A stretch of 55,168 bases of DNA from a virus. This document shows positions 1 through 7,779 of this stretch, piece by piece (position 1 is the first letter of the stretch; every line of letters begins with the position of its first letter). The stretch covers positions 1 to 55,168 of the IMG/VR virus record IMGVR_UViG_3300020171_000035; one strand, given 5' to 3'. Position numbers and translations under genes: made by a program. Under the pieces are notes generated by a model. The model saw only the letters and a list, made by a program, of their open reading frames with translations. It made no database searches and was not told the DNA's origin.

Positions 1-2
1 TA

Positions 3-500
3 TGTAGGGTTGGATTTAACGATCCAAAAATAAAATGGTTTTGGATATTGGGGGACGACCATGTGTTCGCTCCAGATTTATGGCGCAAGCTTTATGATCG
101 TAACGTTGATATAGTCGTCCCCCTTTGCCTTCGTCGTGGCGATTGGGAACCTACCCTTAACTATGGCGAGGAGGGCGGATTTACGGGGTTGCCAGATCGA
201 TGGGCTCCACTTGTTGGTAAATCTGGCCTGATGGAGTGGTCTGGTACTGTTGGAAACGCCGGTATGTTAATTAGGCGAAACGTATTGGAAGAGATAGAAT
301 TTCCTTGGTTCCGACAAGGCCAACTTGATCCTAAATTTTCAAGCTCTGATCTTTATTTTTGTCATGCTGCTCAGAAAGCTGGATTTAAAGTCTATGTGGA
401 TCTCGATAACCACATTGGACACATTGATCATATAGCGCTTTGGCCCCGTAAGGGCGAAGATGGTCACTGGTATCTTGATTTCAGACCGGCGGCCCTATGA
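3..500 (+). CDS. Glycosyltransferase, GT-A fold (5' end outside window)
   Basis: The frame is open to the left edge, so the true start lies outside; the TTG at 48 sits inside a hydrophobic strand and is not a likely start. The visible part reads WFWILGDDHVFAPDLW, with the acidic GDDH cluster where GT-A enzymes bind the metal and nucleotide sugar. Further on, SSSDLYFCHAAQKAGFKVYV resembles the segment of family-2-like enzymes that holds the catalytic acid and acceptor loop, and a late GHI motif follows. It probably transfers a sugar to a virion, host-surface or small acceptor. It overlaps the next gene by 4 bases (ATGA), so the two are translationally coupled and probably act on the same glycan. 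The family is fairly clear; substrate and linkage are unknown. Confidence 0.7.
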   Translation, partial: CRVGFNDPKIKWFWILGDDHVFAPDLWRKLYDRNVDIVVPLCLRRGDWEPTLNYGEEGGFTGLPDRWAPLVGKSGLMEWSGTVGNAGMLIRRNVLEEIEFPWFRQGQLDPKFSSSDLYFCHAAQKAGFKVYVDLDNHIGHIDHIALWPRKGEDGHWYLDFRPAAL

Positions 501-949
501 GTATATACGATATATTACAACACGTAATTTACATACCACATTCGGAAGTCCATCAAGGAGAATTAATTCTGGACGAGGGTGAAATTTCCATCTCTCCAGG
601 CTGCTTCATCGATCTCACTGGTTCCGTATCTATCGGGGAATATACCATGGTAGGTGAAGGAACTAGGATCCTAACGCACGATCACTTCCATTACGGAAGA
701 GAGCCGCTCTTACTTTTACAAAAACGAATTGGTGTTAAGTGGCAAGACAAGAAGATCGGGCGGGATGTCTGGTTGCATTCCTGTATAGTGTTATACCAGG
801 TTACAGAGATACCGGATGGGACGGTTATAGGTATTGGCTCCGTCCTTACCCGTAATCCTGAAGTTCCGTATGGAATTTATGGGGGCAATCCAGCAAAAAG
901 AATCGGAGAAAGGGTTGATAGTGATATGGGAGTAAGTAGTGGCATTTGA
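497..949 (+). CDS. Hexapeptide-repeat (left-handed beta-helix) acyltransferase
   Basis: This 150-residue protein has degenerate hexapeptide turns (isoleucine/valine followed by G and small residues, for example the ISISPGCFIDLTGSVSIGEY stretch). It ends in GIYGGNPAKRIGER, which matches the closing V-x-G-x-P-A-K-x-I motif of the maltose/galactoside O-acetyltransferase (LbH) family. H77 and H79 in the THDHFHYG stretch could supply the catalytic histidine. Such enzymes move an acetyl group from acetyl-CoA to a sugar hydroxyl. The coupling to the upstream glycosyltransferase suggests a two-step sugar modification. The acceptor cannot be read from sequence. Confidence 0.8.
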   Translation: MSIYDILQHVIYIPHSEVHQGELILDEGEISISPGCFIDLTGSVSIGEYTMVGEGTRILTHDHFHYGREPLLLLQKRIGVKWQDKKIGRDVWLHSCIVLYQVTEIPDGTVIGIGSVLTRNPEVPYGIYGGNPAKRIGERVDSDMGVSSGI

Positions 950-1379
950 CAGAATAGCATATCAAAAAAAATATAGGGATGACCACAAAGATCATTACAA
1001 GGAATATAATAAACGATATGCAAAGGATCACCCACGAAATAGACCATACGATAAAGAGTATCGTAATAAGTATTATCAGATCAATAAAGAACGTATATTA
1101 AATTTGAGTCGAGATGTTAATAAAAAAATCAAGCTAGATATATTAACATATTATGGGGGAGGAGTAGCTGCGTGTGTACTATGTGGATATGATAATATGG
1201 ATGCGTTAAGTATTGATCATATTAACGGAGATGGAGCGAGGCATCGTAGGGAACATCACATTACAAGTTCATATAAACTCTATAGGTTGTTACGAAGAAA
1301 TGGATTTCCGATTGGTTATAGAACTCTATGTATGAACTGTCAATGGCTTGAGCGGGTACGTCTTGGTATTCAACGATGA
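939..1379 (+). CDS. HNH endonuclease, probably a free-standing homing nuclease
   Basis: It starts at GTG 939, overlapping the previous stop by 11 bases. The first 65 residues are rich in K, R, Y and H and probably bind DNA. The second half has the zinc-bound HNH core: CVLCGY, then SIDHINGDGARHRREHH, then CMNCQ, giving two CxxC knuckles around the DH and N/H catalytic residues. The architecture matches the HNH protein at 30315-30815, which reads TIDHINNDGFKWRKDHG. No intron is visible around it, so it is best seen as a mobile gene between virion-linked genes. Confidence 0.8.
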   Translation: MAFDRIAYQKKYRDDHKDHYKEYNKRYAKDHPRNRPYDKEYRNKYYQINKERILNLSRDVNKKIKLDILTYYGGGVAACVLCGYDNMDALSIDHINGDGARHRREHHITSSYKLYRLLRRNGFPIGYRTLCMNCQWLERVRLGIQR

Positions 1380-1474
1380 AGTGTAGATCCTGTCGGACAC
1401 GCATGAAAAATTACGGTTGGTATTTAATTTGCCCCAAATGTCGTTGGGCTATTCAATATGGTGAAGTATTTTAA
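1376..1474 (+). CDS. 32-residue zinc-ribbon miniprotein
   Basis: The ATG at 1376 overlaps the HNH stop (ATGA). The peptide has CRSC near its N-terminus and CPKC 17 residues later, the spacing of a single zinc knuckle pair, with aromatic residues between. It ends just before the strong AAAGGAGG site of the next gene. Function is unknown; a zinc-binding DNA or protein adaptor is the simplest reading. The overlap and the paired cysteines are the only support. Confidence 0.55.
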   Translation: MKCRSCRTRMKNYGWYLICPKCRWAIQYGEVF

Positions 1475-1485
1475 AGGAGGAATAA

Positions 1486-1830
1486 ATGGGACGCGTATTA
1501 TCACGAAGAACTTGCGGGAAGCATCCAAGGAAGGCATATGCTATTGCGGCCACTGGCACAACTTTCGATGCCACATTCAATCTTGAGGGAGAAGTTCTGA
1601 CCCGATACATACTGGAATGTTACGATTCAACGGAAGACCGAACCAGAACGTTATCAATCATAGATGCAAACAGTATTACGATCTGGTCTGGAGCCGCACA
1701 TGCCGATGCTGCTAATTATTCTATCCCCGTTGATGTTGAGTTGGATGGAACATATACCTTCAGGCTTACGTTATCTGGCGCTGCTGGTGGCACTGGCGGG
1801 ACTGATAACCTGACCTTATTTACGAGGTAA
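1486..1830 (+). CDS. Small beta-rich virion-associated protein
   Basis: It has a strong ribosome site (AAAGGAGG, 1473-1480). The 114 residues begin basic with one cysteine. They continue as alternating beta strands rich in T, S and G, ending in a glycine-rich turn and a short hydrophobic strand. No catalytic motif is visible. It lies 3 bases before a lectin-like gene, so a decoration, fibre-accessory or chaperone-like role in the tail-fibre block is plausible. I do not recognise a named family. Confidence 0.65.
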   Translation: MGRVLSRRTCGKHPRKAYAIAATGTTFDATFNLEGEVLTRYILECYDSTEDRTRTLSIIDANSITIWSGAAHADAANYSIPVDVELDGTYTFRLTLSGAAGGTGGTDNLTLFTR

Positions 1831-1833
1831 GAA

Positions 1834-3219
1834 ATGCGAACAGAGAGACATTGGCGTCCATTTCCGGCAGATCCCTCCTGCGTACTTCACTTACCATTTT
1901 ATAAATATGGATCGGAGCAGTCTAAAATCCTGGACATCTCTGGACAGAATAATCACGGAGTGATCACTGGAGCCGTTCCTTATCCTGGTAATCCTCAGAT
2001 GACCTCTGTTGGCTCAACTCTCAACCGTGGTGACTTCACTGCCACCAACGCCTTCTTCTGGTCATCCCTTAACCTAAGTTCCTATGCTGGTAATGACTCA
2101 GGTTATACTCCTTATTACATCGAACTCTTAGACGGTACAGGCAAGAAAGCCACTGGCTACATTGGAGCAACTGGGGCAGGGGAGACGTTAGACGCCAATA
2201 TAGTTGCCGGATGGGATTTTACAAGTGGGTGGAGTAATTATTCGAATGCAACCATTATAGATTCCGACAGTTTTACCACAAGCGATACTGGGGGTATTAT
2301 GTCGGTTTATGGCATTCTTTCTATGTCTTCTTTGTACGCATATACTTATGTTGCAACAAATGGACACTTAGTAAATGGAGCGAATGGAGTGACAATTGCC
2401 TTGAATGATGGAGTTACAAAATATGATTGTACGGTTTATCCAGCTATCATTCCCTATAGACTCGGTGCAGGAAATGTTGATGTAACCACTTTAAATGTTC
2501 AACGTGTCACCGATCCTCCCGCAACCGCTGTCCACATTGTTTCCTCTCTTAATGGCACGACGAGGAATTGGGCAAGCATAGAGAGTGGATTTGATCCGAA
2601 TACGATAGCGAGTTGGAAGATCAATGGTGTGATTCCCAAGACGGCGATTGGATGGTATTTCGATGATGTTGATGACAGAATAGCCCATCCTTCTATCAAC
2701 TTTGGCAAGACTCACACCCTACTTTACTGGCTTCGATCTTTTGCAAATGCCAAGGACATTATTCATGGAAGGGCAGCCAACAACCATGTGGCGATAGATG
2801 GAACCAACCTATATTACAATGCCGGAGCGACCGAACTTTCGCAGGCTCATGGTGGAGGGATTGGTAATTCTACGATGATTGGAATTGCCAGATCAGGGAC
2901 AACCGTTCAATTCTTTAAGAATGGTATCCAGGTCGGGGCGGATCAGGTTCTCGATGCAAATAATGATCTAACACTGACAACTCTTGGTTCATACGACACA
3001 CCGGGAACATTCTTGGGTGGGGTGATACCAGAAAATTTAGGATTCAACCGTACTCTCTCAGCACAAGAAATCCGTAACTATTATGAATTGACAAAATATC
3101 GTTATGTTTTTTTTTCAACATCTGAGGGTGGTGCTCCACCATCAGACAATAAATTACTACTAAATATTGGTGACTATCTCCTTCTAAATTCTGGAGATAA
3201 GATTCTATTAAATAATTAG
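1834..3219 (+). CDS. LamG/concanavalin-like virion protein with a large internal insertion
   Basis: The protein has 461 residues. Residues 10-45 (CVLHLPFYKY, then LDISGQNNHGVITGA) match the first strands of a LamG jelly-roll. The fold resumes about 220 residues later at GWYFDDVDDRIAHPSINF, then LLYWLR, VQFFKNGIQVG and LGFNRTLSAQEIRNYYELTK, the classic C-terminal LamG strands. The stretch between looks like a separate beta domain inserted into the loop. The last 20 residues repeat an LLLN-x-GD unit three times. It probably binds glycan on the host surface or on the particle. Family assignment is by pattern only. Confidence 0.75.
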   Translation: MRTERHWRPFPADPSCVLHLPFYKYGSEQSKILDISGQNNHGVITGAVPYPGNPQMTSVGSTLNRGDFTATNAFFWSSLNLSSYAGNDSGYTPYYIELLDGTGKKATGYIGATGAGETLDANIVAGWDFTSGWSNYSNATIIDSDSFTTSDTGGIMSVYGILSMSSLYAYTYVATNGHLVNGANGVTIALNDGVTKYDCTVYPAIIPYRLGAGNVDVTTLNVQRVTDPPATAVHIVSSLNGTTRNWASIESGFDPNTIASWKINGVIPKTAIGWYFDDVDDRIAHPSINFGKTHTLLYWLRSFANAKDIIHGRAANNHVAIDGTNLYYNAGATELSQAHGGGIGNSTMIGIARSGTTVQFFKNGIQVGADQVLDANNDLTLTTLGSYDTPGTFLGGVIPENLGFNRTLSAQEIRNYYELTKYRYVFFSTSEGGAPPSDNKLLLNIGDYLLLNSGDKILLNN

Positions 3220-3230
3220 GGAGTATTGTT

Positions 3231-4436
3231 ATGGCAGACACAAAAGTTATCGACCTAACCGCTGATGCAACCCCAACGTCAGATGATCTTATTTATGTAA
3301 GCGGAGACCCGACTGGGAGTCCAGTCGATAGAAAGGTTACCCTGGCAAATGTTCCAGTAGCATGGGGGACAACTGCTACAAAGGTTGGATATACTAGCGA
3401 TGTTACCTCTGCCATTCAAGCCCAATTAAGTGGTAAGCAAGCATCCGATGCAGAATTGACCGCTATTGCTGGGCTTACCTTCGCAGATGTTTCGATTATA
3501 GAATTAACGGGTGCATCAACAGCAGCAGTTGTAACCTCTGGTGGGGGGGGGAGACTACTGGGAAGCAACTCTGGTAATACAGCACTTGAATTTAAATCTT
3601 CCATTACTGGAATAACCATAGGTGGTTTAACCGCCTCTAAAAATGTCCTCAGTGATGTTAGTGGTAATCTTATTGCTTCAACATCTTCCGTTGCAGATAC
3701 ATTTGCAATGGGGACAATTCTGCATGCATCGGCAGCAAATACGGTAACGGGTTTGGCGACAGGAGCTACAACCGATATCCTTGTTGGGGGTGGTGCAGCG
3801 GCCCCAGTTTGGACGGCTGCAACGGGAACTGGCGCTCCGGTTAGGGCAGACTCTCCTACATTAGTTGATGATGTTAGTATTGGAGCAGCAGGGGTAAAAC
3901 TTACAGGGGCAAATGGAGCGCTGACAATCCTTGGATTAGGTGATGGTGCAGATGAGGATGTTAAAATTGACCTCAACACTACCGCCAATACAATCATCTT
4001 TTCCTCACCCGCTTCAAGTGCAACCGATGTTTCTTTTTCAGCTTTACACCTTGCTACGACAGGAATCATCTCGGGGAAAATTGGGGTAATATCAAAAGGT
4101 GCGGCCTATACTCTTGGGACTGATAGTGCGAAAGAACTCTATGGATACATGGTAATCGCAACAGCAGCCATGACCCTTACCCTACCTAATATTGATGCCG
4201 CCAATGGAGTTGGACAATCAGTTTGCATATATTCAACGGGAGCAAATGTTATACGGGTTAATCCGGGCGATGCAGATAAGATTCGACTTAACGGGACCCT
4301 TGGTGCTGCCGGGGTAGATATCTACAGTGCCGGTGCTGCTGGAAATTTTATTTGTCTAGTGGTAACTGATTTCGCAACGGATGTGGCCCACTGGACTACG
4401 CTTGGTTCGAGTGGCACATGGACCGTGGGAACATAG
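3231..4436 (+). CDS. Tail-fibre-like protein
   Basis: There are 401 residues, low in charge and rich in A, G, T and S. Near residues 60-85 is the stretch TSAIQAQLSGKQASDAELTA, a phrase typical of phage fibre shafts. The first 45 residues (DLTADATPTSDDLIYV, then DRKVTLANV) closely match the start of the protein at 12416-13177, suggesting a common virion-attachment module. A run of nine G at 3543-3551 encodes part of SGGGGR and is a potential slippage site. The C-terminus ends in beta strands and a W-rich tail. It probably forms a trimeric receptor-binding or adaptor fibre. Confidence 0.75.
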   Translation: MADTKVIDLTADATPTSDDLIYVSGDPTGSPVDRKVTLANVPVAWGTTATKVGYTSDVTSAIQAQLSGKQASDAELTAIAGLTFADVSIIELTGASTAAVVTSGGGGRLLGSNSGNTALEFKSSITGITIGGLTASKNVLSDVSGNLIASTSSVADTFAMGTILHASAANTVTGLATGATTDILVGGGAAAPVWTAATGTGAPVRADSPTLVDDVSIGAAGVKLTGANGALTILGLGDGADEDVKIDLNTTANTIIFSSPASSATDVSFSALHLATTGIISGKIGVISKGAAYTLGTDSAKELYGYMVIATAAMTLTLPNIDAANGVGQSVCIYSTGANVIRVNPGDADKIRLNGTLGAAGVDIYSAGAAGNFICLVVTDFATDVAHWTTLGSSGTWTVGT

Positions 4437-4449
4437 GGGGGACCTTGGT

Positions 4450-5205
4450 ATGGAAAGAACATGTTCACATAATTGGATTAAGAAACAAGTTGGTTGTTGT
4501 AAGAAATTTGTCTGCATCAAATGTCAGAAAATGTGGATGAATAAGGAGAGCCCCTATTCAATGGTCGGTGCTGCAAGGGGAATACTCGGAAATCAGGACG
4601 GCTTTTTAAACATGGGAGTGATTGGGGGAGGAGTGCCTGTGGCTGCTGGATACAGTGACACCTTTACCGGCACTAACGGAACACATCTTTACGATCACGA
4701 TAATAATTGGACAGCGATAACTGGGCATGATGTTGATAATGTGGTTATCAACGATGGAAATGCTGAACAGGTGGCTGCTTGGAGTGAGGCTGCTGTTTTT
4801 TACAATGCGAGTTCTTCGGAGATATCCGAGGTTGTCTTTATTGGAAATGCAGTTAATACCTCTCACCGTGGACGGCCGTGTGTCAGAATGGGTGGGACTC
4901 ACGTTGGATATAGTGCTTATTTGGTAGATGTATTAGACGACCACTATACATCTTTATATATAAATAAAGATGGGGAATATTTTAGCAATGGTAGTACAAC
5001 AGGTGATTGGCCAGTTGCATCTAACCATACGGTAAGAATAGCTACTTCAGGAACCACCACCGTTACGATTGATACATGGGTGGATGGTGTTTTATTAACC
5101 CAAAGATCAGACCCATTATCTCCCCTTGGGGCAGGGAAACCTGGTATACATTTTTCTAGTGGAGTTGTTAGTCAGACAAGGGTGACAAGTTGGAAAGATT
5201 ATTAA
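4450..5205 (+). CDS. Lectin-like protein with an N-terminal cysteine cluster
   Basis: I chose ATG 4450; the more upstream ATG 4381 would overlap the preceding gene. Residues 5-25 hold CSHNW, GCC and CIKC, which look like a zinc ribbon. From about residue 60 the protein is a beta-sandwich: YSDTFTGTNGTHLYDHDNNW opens it and a GIHFSSG turn then TRVTSWKDY closes it, as in concanavalin-like glycan-binding domains of phage tail proteins. The zinc-like head may be a fusion of a small cytosolic protein. Alternatively the lectin may start at ATG 4561, which has GGAGAG upstream. Confidence 0.65.
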   Translation: MERTCSHNWIKKQVGCCKKFVCIKCQKMWMNKESPYSMVGAARGILGNQDGFLNMGVIGGGVPVAAGYSDTFTGTNGTHLYDHDNNWTAITGHDVDNVVINDGNAEQVAAWSEAAVFYNASSSEISEVVFIGNAVNTSHRGRPCVRMGGTHVGYSAYLVDVLDDHYTSLYINKDGEYFSNGSTTGDWPVASNHTVRIATSGTTTVTIDTWVDGVLLTQRSDPLSPLGAGKPGIHFSSGVVSQTRVTSWKDY

Positions 5206-5216
5206 AAGGAACACAA

Positions 5217-6554
5217 ATGAGAAAATTGTTCTTTACTATTTTAATTTTATTTTCTTTCGCTTCAATGGGACGGGCAGCGACCATAACTGTTGGTGATGGA
5301 AAAACCCACGCCACGATTCAGGCAGCCATAAATGCGGCTTCGAGTACCGATACGATAGAGGTCTATACTAAGGCTGCAACATCTAATGTCTATGCCGAAA
5401 GCATAGACGAAAATGGTCTTAACACTATCACCTTGATTGGTATGGTTGCAAATCAGGGGATCACCATAGATGGAACAGGTATTGCCCAACTTGCTGGGGG
5501 AGAGAATGTCAGAATATCTGGCGTTACTGGTTGGACGATACAGAACTTCACATTAAAAGACAATGATAATGCTACTCTGTCTGTAGTCCGTTTCGGGGGA
5601 GGTAGCGGTCATACTTTAACTAAATGTAAATTAAGCAGTACGATAACTGCTGCCACACAGATAGTACGTGAAGTGGCTCTTTGGACTTCTACTGGATGCA
5701 CAATTACACAAAATGTTTTCGAAAGCAGTATATCTGGAAATCAATATCATCAATTAACCCTGACCGAAGGTTCAAATAATGCTACCGTAAAATATAATGA
5801 TTTTGGTGGAACAAATGTTTATCTGAACCTCTACCTTGGAACTACAGACAACTCCTCGAATTCTGCTACCGTTCAATATAATTATTTCCATTCATCTATG
5901 AGTCTTGATTGGCTTGGAATTATCTATGTTAGGGACACTTCTGGACATAGTATAAAATATAATCTTGTCATTCCTTCATCTGTGGCTCATTCAGGAGATT
6001 ATGGAAAAGCGGCCTCTATTGTATTAAGAGAAGATAACTGTATAAACAATGACATTCAACACAATACAGTTGTTTTTCCATCAACAGGATTAAATGATCA
6101 ATATGAAAGCATTATATTATATTACGATGATGTTGAGGGTAATGCTGGACCTAATGTGGTCAAGAATAATATATTTCAAGGAGGATCATATACTCATAAT
6201 GGGATGGTGAACGGTTCTACCATAGATAGTATTACATATAATTACCATTACAATCCTCAAGATGATTATCAATATAATTGTTTCGGAGGTTTCACTTTTA
6301 CGAACTATGCCAACAACACCGAAACTCTCTTGGTTGCCCCAGGTTTCGCTGGCTCAGGCACAGTTTGGGAGACAGATGGGACAGATGTGGGGACGAGTTC
6401 AACTTATTATAGGTTGACCCAGAGTGCACCAGCAAGGACAACTGGAGAGGGTGGAACATATTGTGGTGCATTTAGTTCTGGTAACACATTAACCCTCGGC
6501 ACAGGCTCCCAATCCATCACAATAGGTGGAGGGAGTCTGTCAATAACGTGGTGA
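5217..6554 (+). CDS. Secreted parallel beta-helix protein (pectate-lyase-like fold) with Sec signal peptide
   Basis: ATG 5217 follows AAAGGA at 5205-5210. The first 20 residues form a textbook signal peptide: MRK, a hydrophobic core LFFTILILFSFA, and SMGRA with cleavage expected after A20. The mature part opens with THATIQAAINAASSTDTIEV, the start of many right-handed beta-helix proteins. Repeated N/T/S-rich rungs follow (for example GCTITQNVFESS, NATVKYNDF, SATVQYNYF). No lyase or hydrolase catalytic set is obvious. The gene overlaps the signal peptidase gene by 4 bases (GTGA). An exported glycan-binding, glycan-cleaving or surface protein is likely. A signal peptide is unusual for a tail spike, so export during infection or lysogeny should be considered. 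Confidence 0.8.
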   Translation: MRKLFFTILILFSFASMGRAATITVGDGKTHATIQAAINAASSTDTIEVYTKAATSNVYAESIDENGLNTITLIGMVANQGITIDGTGIAQLAGGENVRISGVTGWTIQNFTLKDNDNATLSVVRFGGGSGHTLTKCKLSSTITAATQIVREVALWTSTGCTITQNVFESSISGNQYHQLTLTEGSNNATVKYNDFGGTNVYLNLYLGTTDNSSNSATVQYNYFHSSMSLDWLGIIYVRDTSGHSIKYNLVIPSSVAHSGDYGKAASIVLREDNCINNDIQHNTVVFPSTGLNDQYESIILYYDDVEGNAGPNVVKNNIFQGGSYTHNGMVNGSTIDSITYNYHYNPQDDYQYNCFGGFTFTNYANNTETLLVAPGFAGSGTVWETDGTDVGTSSTYYRLTQSAPARTTGEGGTYCGAFSSGNTLTLGTGSQSITIGGGSLSITW

Positions 6555-6967
6555 GTTCAGTACTTATACCACTTTTTACCATTGGTGTAGTTATTCTTGT
6601 TGGAATTCTAGTAAGATACATTTGGATAGGTGTTGGATTTGTTGTATCCGAATCCATGTTTCCTGCATTGCTAGTTAATGATATTATATTAATCAATAAA
6701 TTAAATAAAACCCCCATTGTGGGAGATATATTCGCATTTAAGTATCATAATAAGACCTATATTAAAAGGGTAGCCATTGTAAATGGAAATGGGGTATATT
6801 TTTTAGGAGACAATAAAAAGAATAGTAAAGATAGTAGGTTCTTTGGTTATATAAGTCGAGACCAATTAGTCGGTAGGGTTTTTAAAATATTACTTTCATT
6901 TGATGAAAAGTGTAATATAAGATGGAATAGGATTTGGTCTCAAATAAACGGTGGGGTGTGGTCATGA
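6551..6967 (+). CDS. Type I signal peptidase (S26 family, LepB-like)
   Basis: It starts at GTG 6551 (or the adjacent GTG 6548), overlapping the beta-helix stop. Residues 5-30 are one hydrophobic membrane anchor. The S26 boxes are all present: SESMFPAL with nucleophile S35, the strand VGDIFAFK, TYIKRVAI with general base K72, and FLGDNKKNSKDSRFFGYI matching box E (GDN, then SxDSR, then G). At 138 residues it is a minimal form. It would cleave Sec signal peptides on the outer face of the cytoplasmic membrane. The gene just upstream encodes a protein with a clean signal peptide, so that protein is the obvious candidate substrate. The host has its own enzyme, so the phage copy may have different specificity or supply extra capacity. 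Confidence 0.88.
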   Translation: MSSVLIPLFTIGVVILVGILVRYIWIGVGFVVSESMFPALLVNDIILINKLNKTPIVGDIFAFKYHNKTYIKRVAIVNGNGVYFLGDNKKNSKDSRFFGYISRDQLVGRVFKILLSFDEKCNIRWNRIWSQINGGVWS

Positions 6968-7218
6968 TTTATCTGATCTCGGCTTTGTTTATTGCAGCCA
7001 ATATCCTTGACTGGTATCTGACAAAAAGAATCCTAGATAAGGGTGGCAATGAATTAAATCCCATCTTGAGGAAATTCGGTGTTGCCAAGGTTAAGTTAAT
7101 CGTCTGTCCCCTTTTTGTATTGGCCGGATTCATACTCCATTGGGCAATTCTTATTGTTCCGACGCTGATAATTGCAGGAGCGTGCGCTTGGAATTACCGT
7201 GTCTATAGAAAAATGTAA
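6964..7218 (+). CDS. Small polytopic membrane protein (DUF5658-like)
   Basis: ATG 6964 overlaps the signal peptidase stop (ATGA). The 84 residues hold about three hydrophobic stretches (MIYLISALFIAANILDWYL, the VKLIVCPLFVLAGFIL region and AILIVPTLIIAGACAW). The motif NILDWYLTKRILDKGGNELN followed by P resembles DUF5658 membrane proteins (D-x-x-x-T, G-x-E-x-N-P, then a K). Its role is unknown. Coupling to the signal peptidase suggests a shared membrane function, such as an immunity, anchoring or superinfection-exclusion partner. Confidence 0.65.
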   Translation: MIYLISALFIAANILDWYLTKRILDKGGNELNPILRKFGVAKVKLIVCPLFVLAGFILHWAILIVPTLIIAGACAWNYRVYRKM

Positions 7219-7261
7219 TCATCAAAAATTCTTGAAATCTTTTCGATACAGGGAGGGTAAC

Positions 7262-7357
7262 ATGGAAGAAGAAGAAAAAGAACAATCCAAGCAAGATATT
7301 GTTCTTGAGGTCCAAGATGTTTGTCAGGTCTTAACTTTTAAAACTATAGGAGATTAA
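7262..7357 (+). CDS. Very small acidic protein (31 residues)
   Basis: ATG 7262 has a GGGAGG site about 6 bases upstream. The peptide starts MEEEEKEQSKQ and ends in a short hydrophobic strand. It ends 1 base before the next gene. No family is recognised; it could be a small regulatory or scaffolding peptide of the virion operon. Confidence 0.45.
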   Translation: MEEEEKEQSKQDIVLEVQDVCQVLTFKTIGD

Positions 7358-7358
7358 C

Positions 7359-7718
7359 ATGGGAAAATCAGTAGCCGATGCAGTTTTAGATGCTGCCCTG
7401 GAGGTTATTAAAACCTCTACACGAATGGATGTTACGAGTGATGTCGGTACCCCTGCCGACTTATCTAATACTCTTGCAAACGTTGCCATGACTCCAGCGA
7501 CCGATTATGCAATTGCGAATGGGGATACTTCTGGGCGTAAAATTACTACAGCACAAAAAGCTGGTGTATCCGTGACGGGAAGCGGAACTGCAAGGCATGT
7601 TGTGTTGAGCCTAACTGGTGCAATCAAGCTTACCACCACCTGCACGGAGCAAGTCTTGACATCGGGTAATACAATCACGATACCCGCATTTAAAGACGAA
7701 ATCGCTGACCCGACGTAA
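7359..7718 (+). CDS. Conserved phage virion-region protein (ADAVLDAALEVI family)
   Basis: The 119-residue protein begins VADAVLDAALEVIKTSTRMD. It continues with GDTSGRKITTAQKAGVSVTG, a run of beta strands, and ends near LTSGNTITIPAFKDEIADP. This order is familiar from a family of unnamed proteins in phage structural operons (D-A-x-L-D-A-A-L, G-R-K-x-x-x-A, T-S-G-N-T). It is probably a small particle component or tail-fibre accessory. No enzymatic residues are visible. Family recognition is from memory of the pattern. Confidence 0.65.
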   Translation: MGKSVADAVLDAALEVIKTSTRMDVTSDVGTPADLSNTLANVAMTPATDYAIANGDTSGRKITTAQKAGVSVTGSGTARHVVLSLTGAIKLTTTCTEQVLTSGNTITIPAFKDEIADPT

Positions 7719-7779
7719 TGGTAGATACTTAAGGGAAGTATAAAATAAAATATGTTCAGTTACATTAACTGCCCTTCCA
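7719..7779. other. Short intergenic spacer
   Basis: There is a TA-rich gap of 61 bases before the HxH-repeat fibre gene. I see no good ribosome-binding site in it; AGGGAAG at 7731-7737 is too far away. The start of the next gene at ATG 7780 is therefore the least certain in this operon. Confidence 0.3.

Noticed and set aside
3416-4069. 217-residue open frame on the minus strand
   Set aside because: It is a shadow of the A/T/G-rich fibre gene at 3231-4436, with a composition (A, V, P, S) expected from its complement and no ribosome site.
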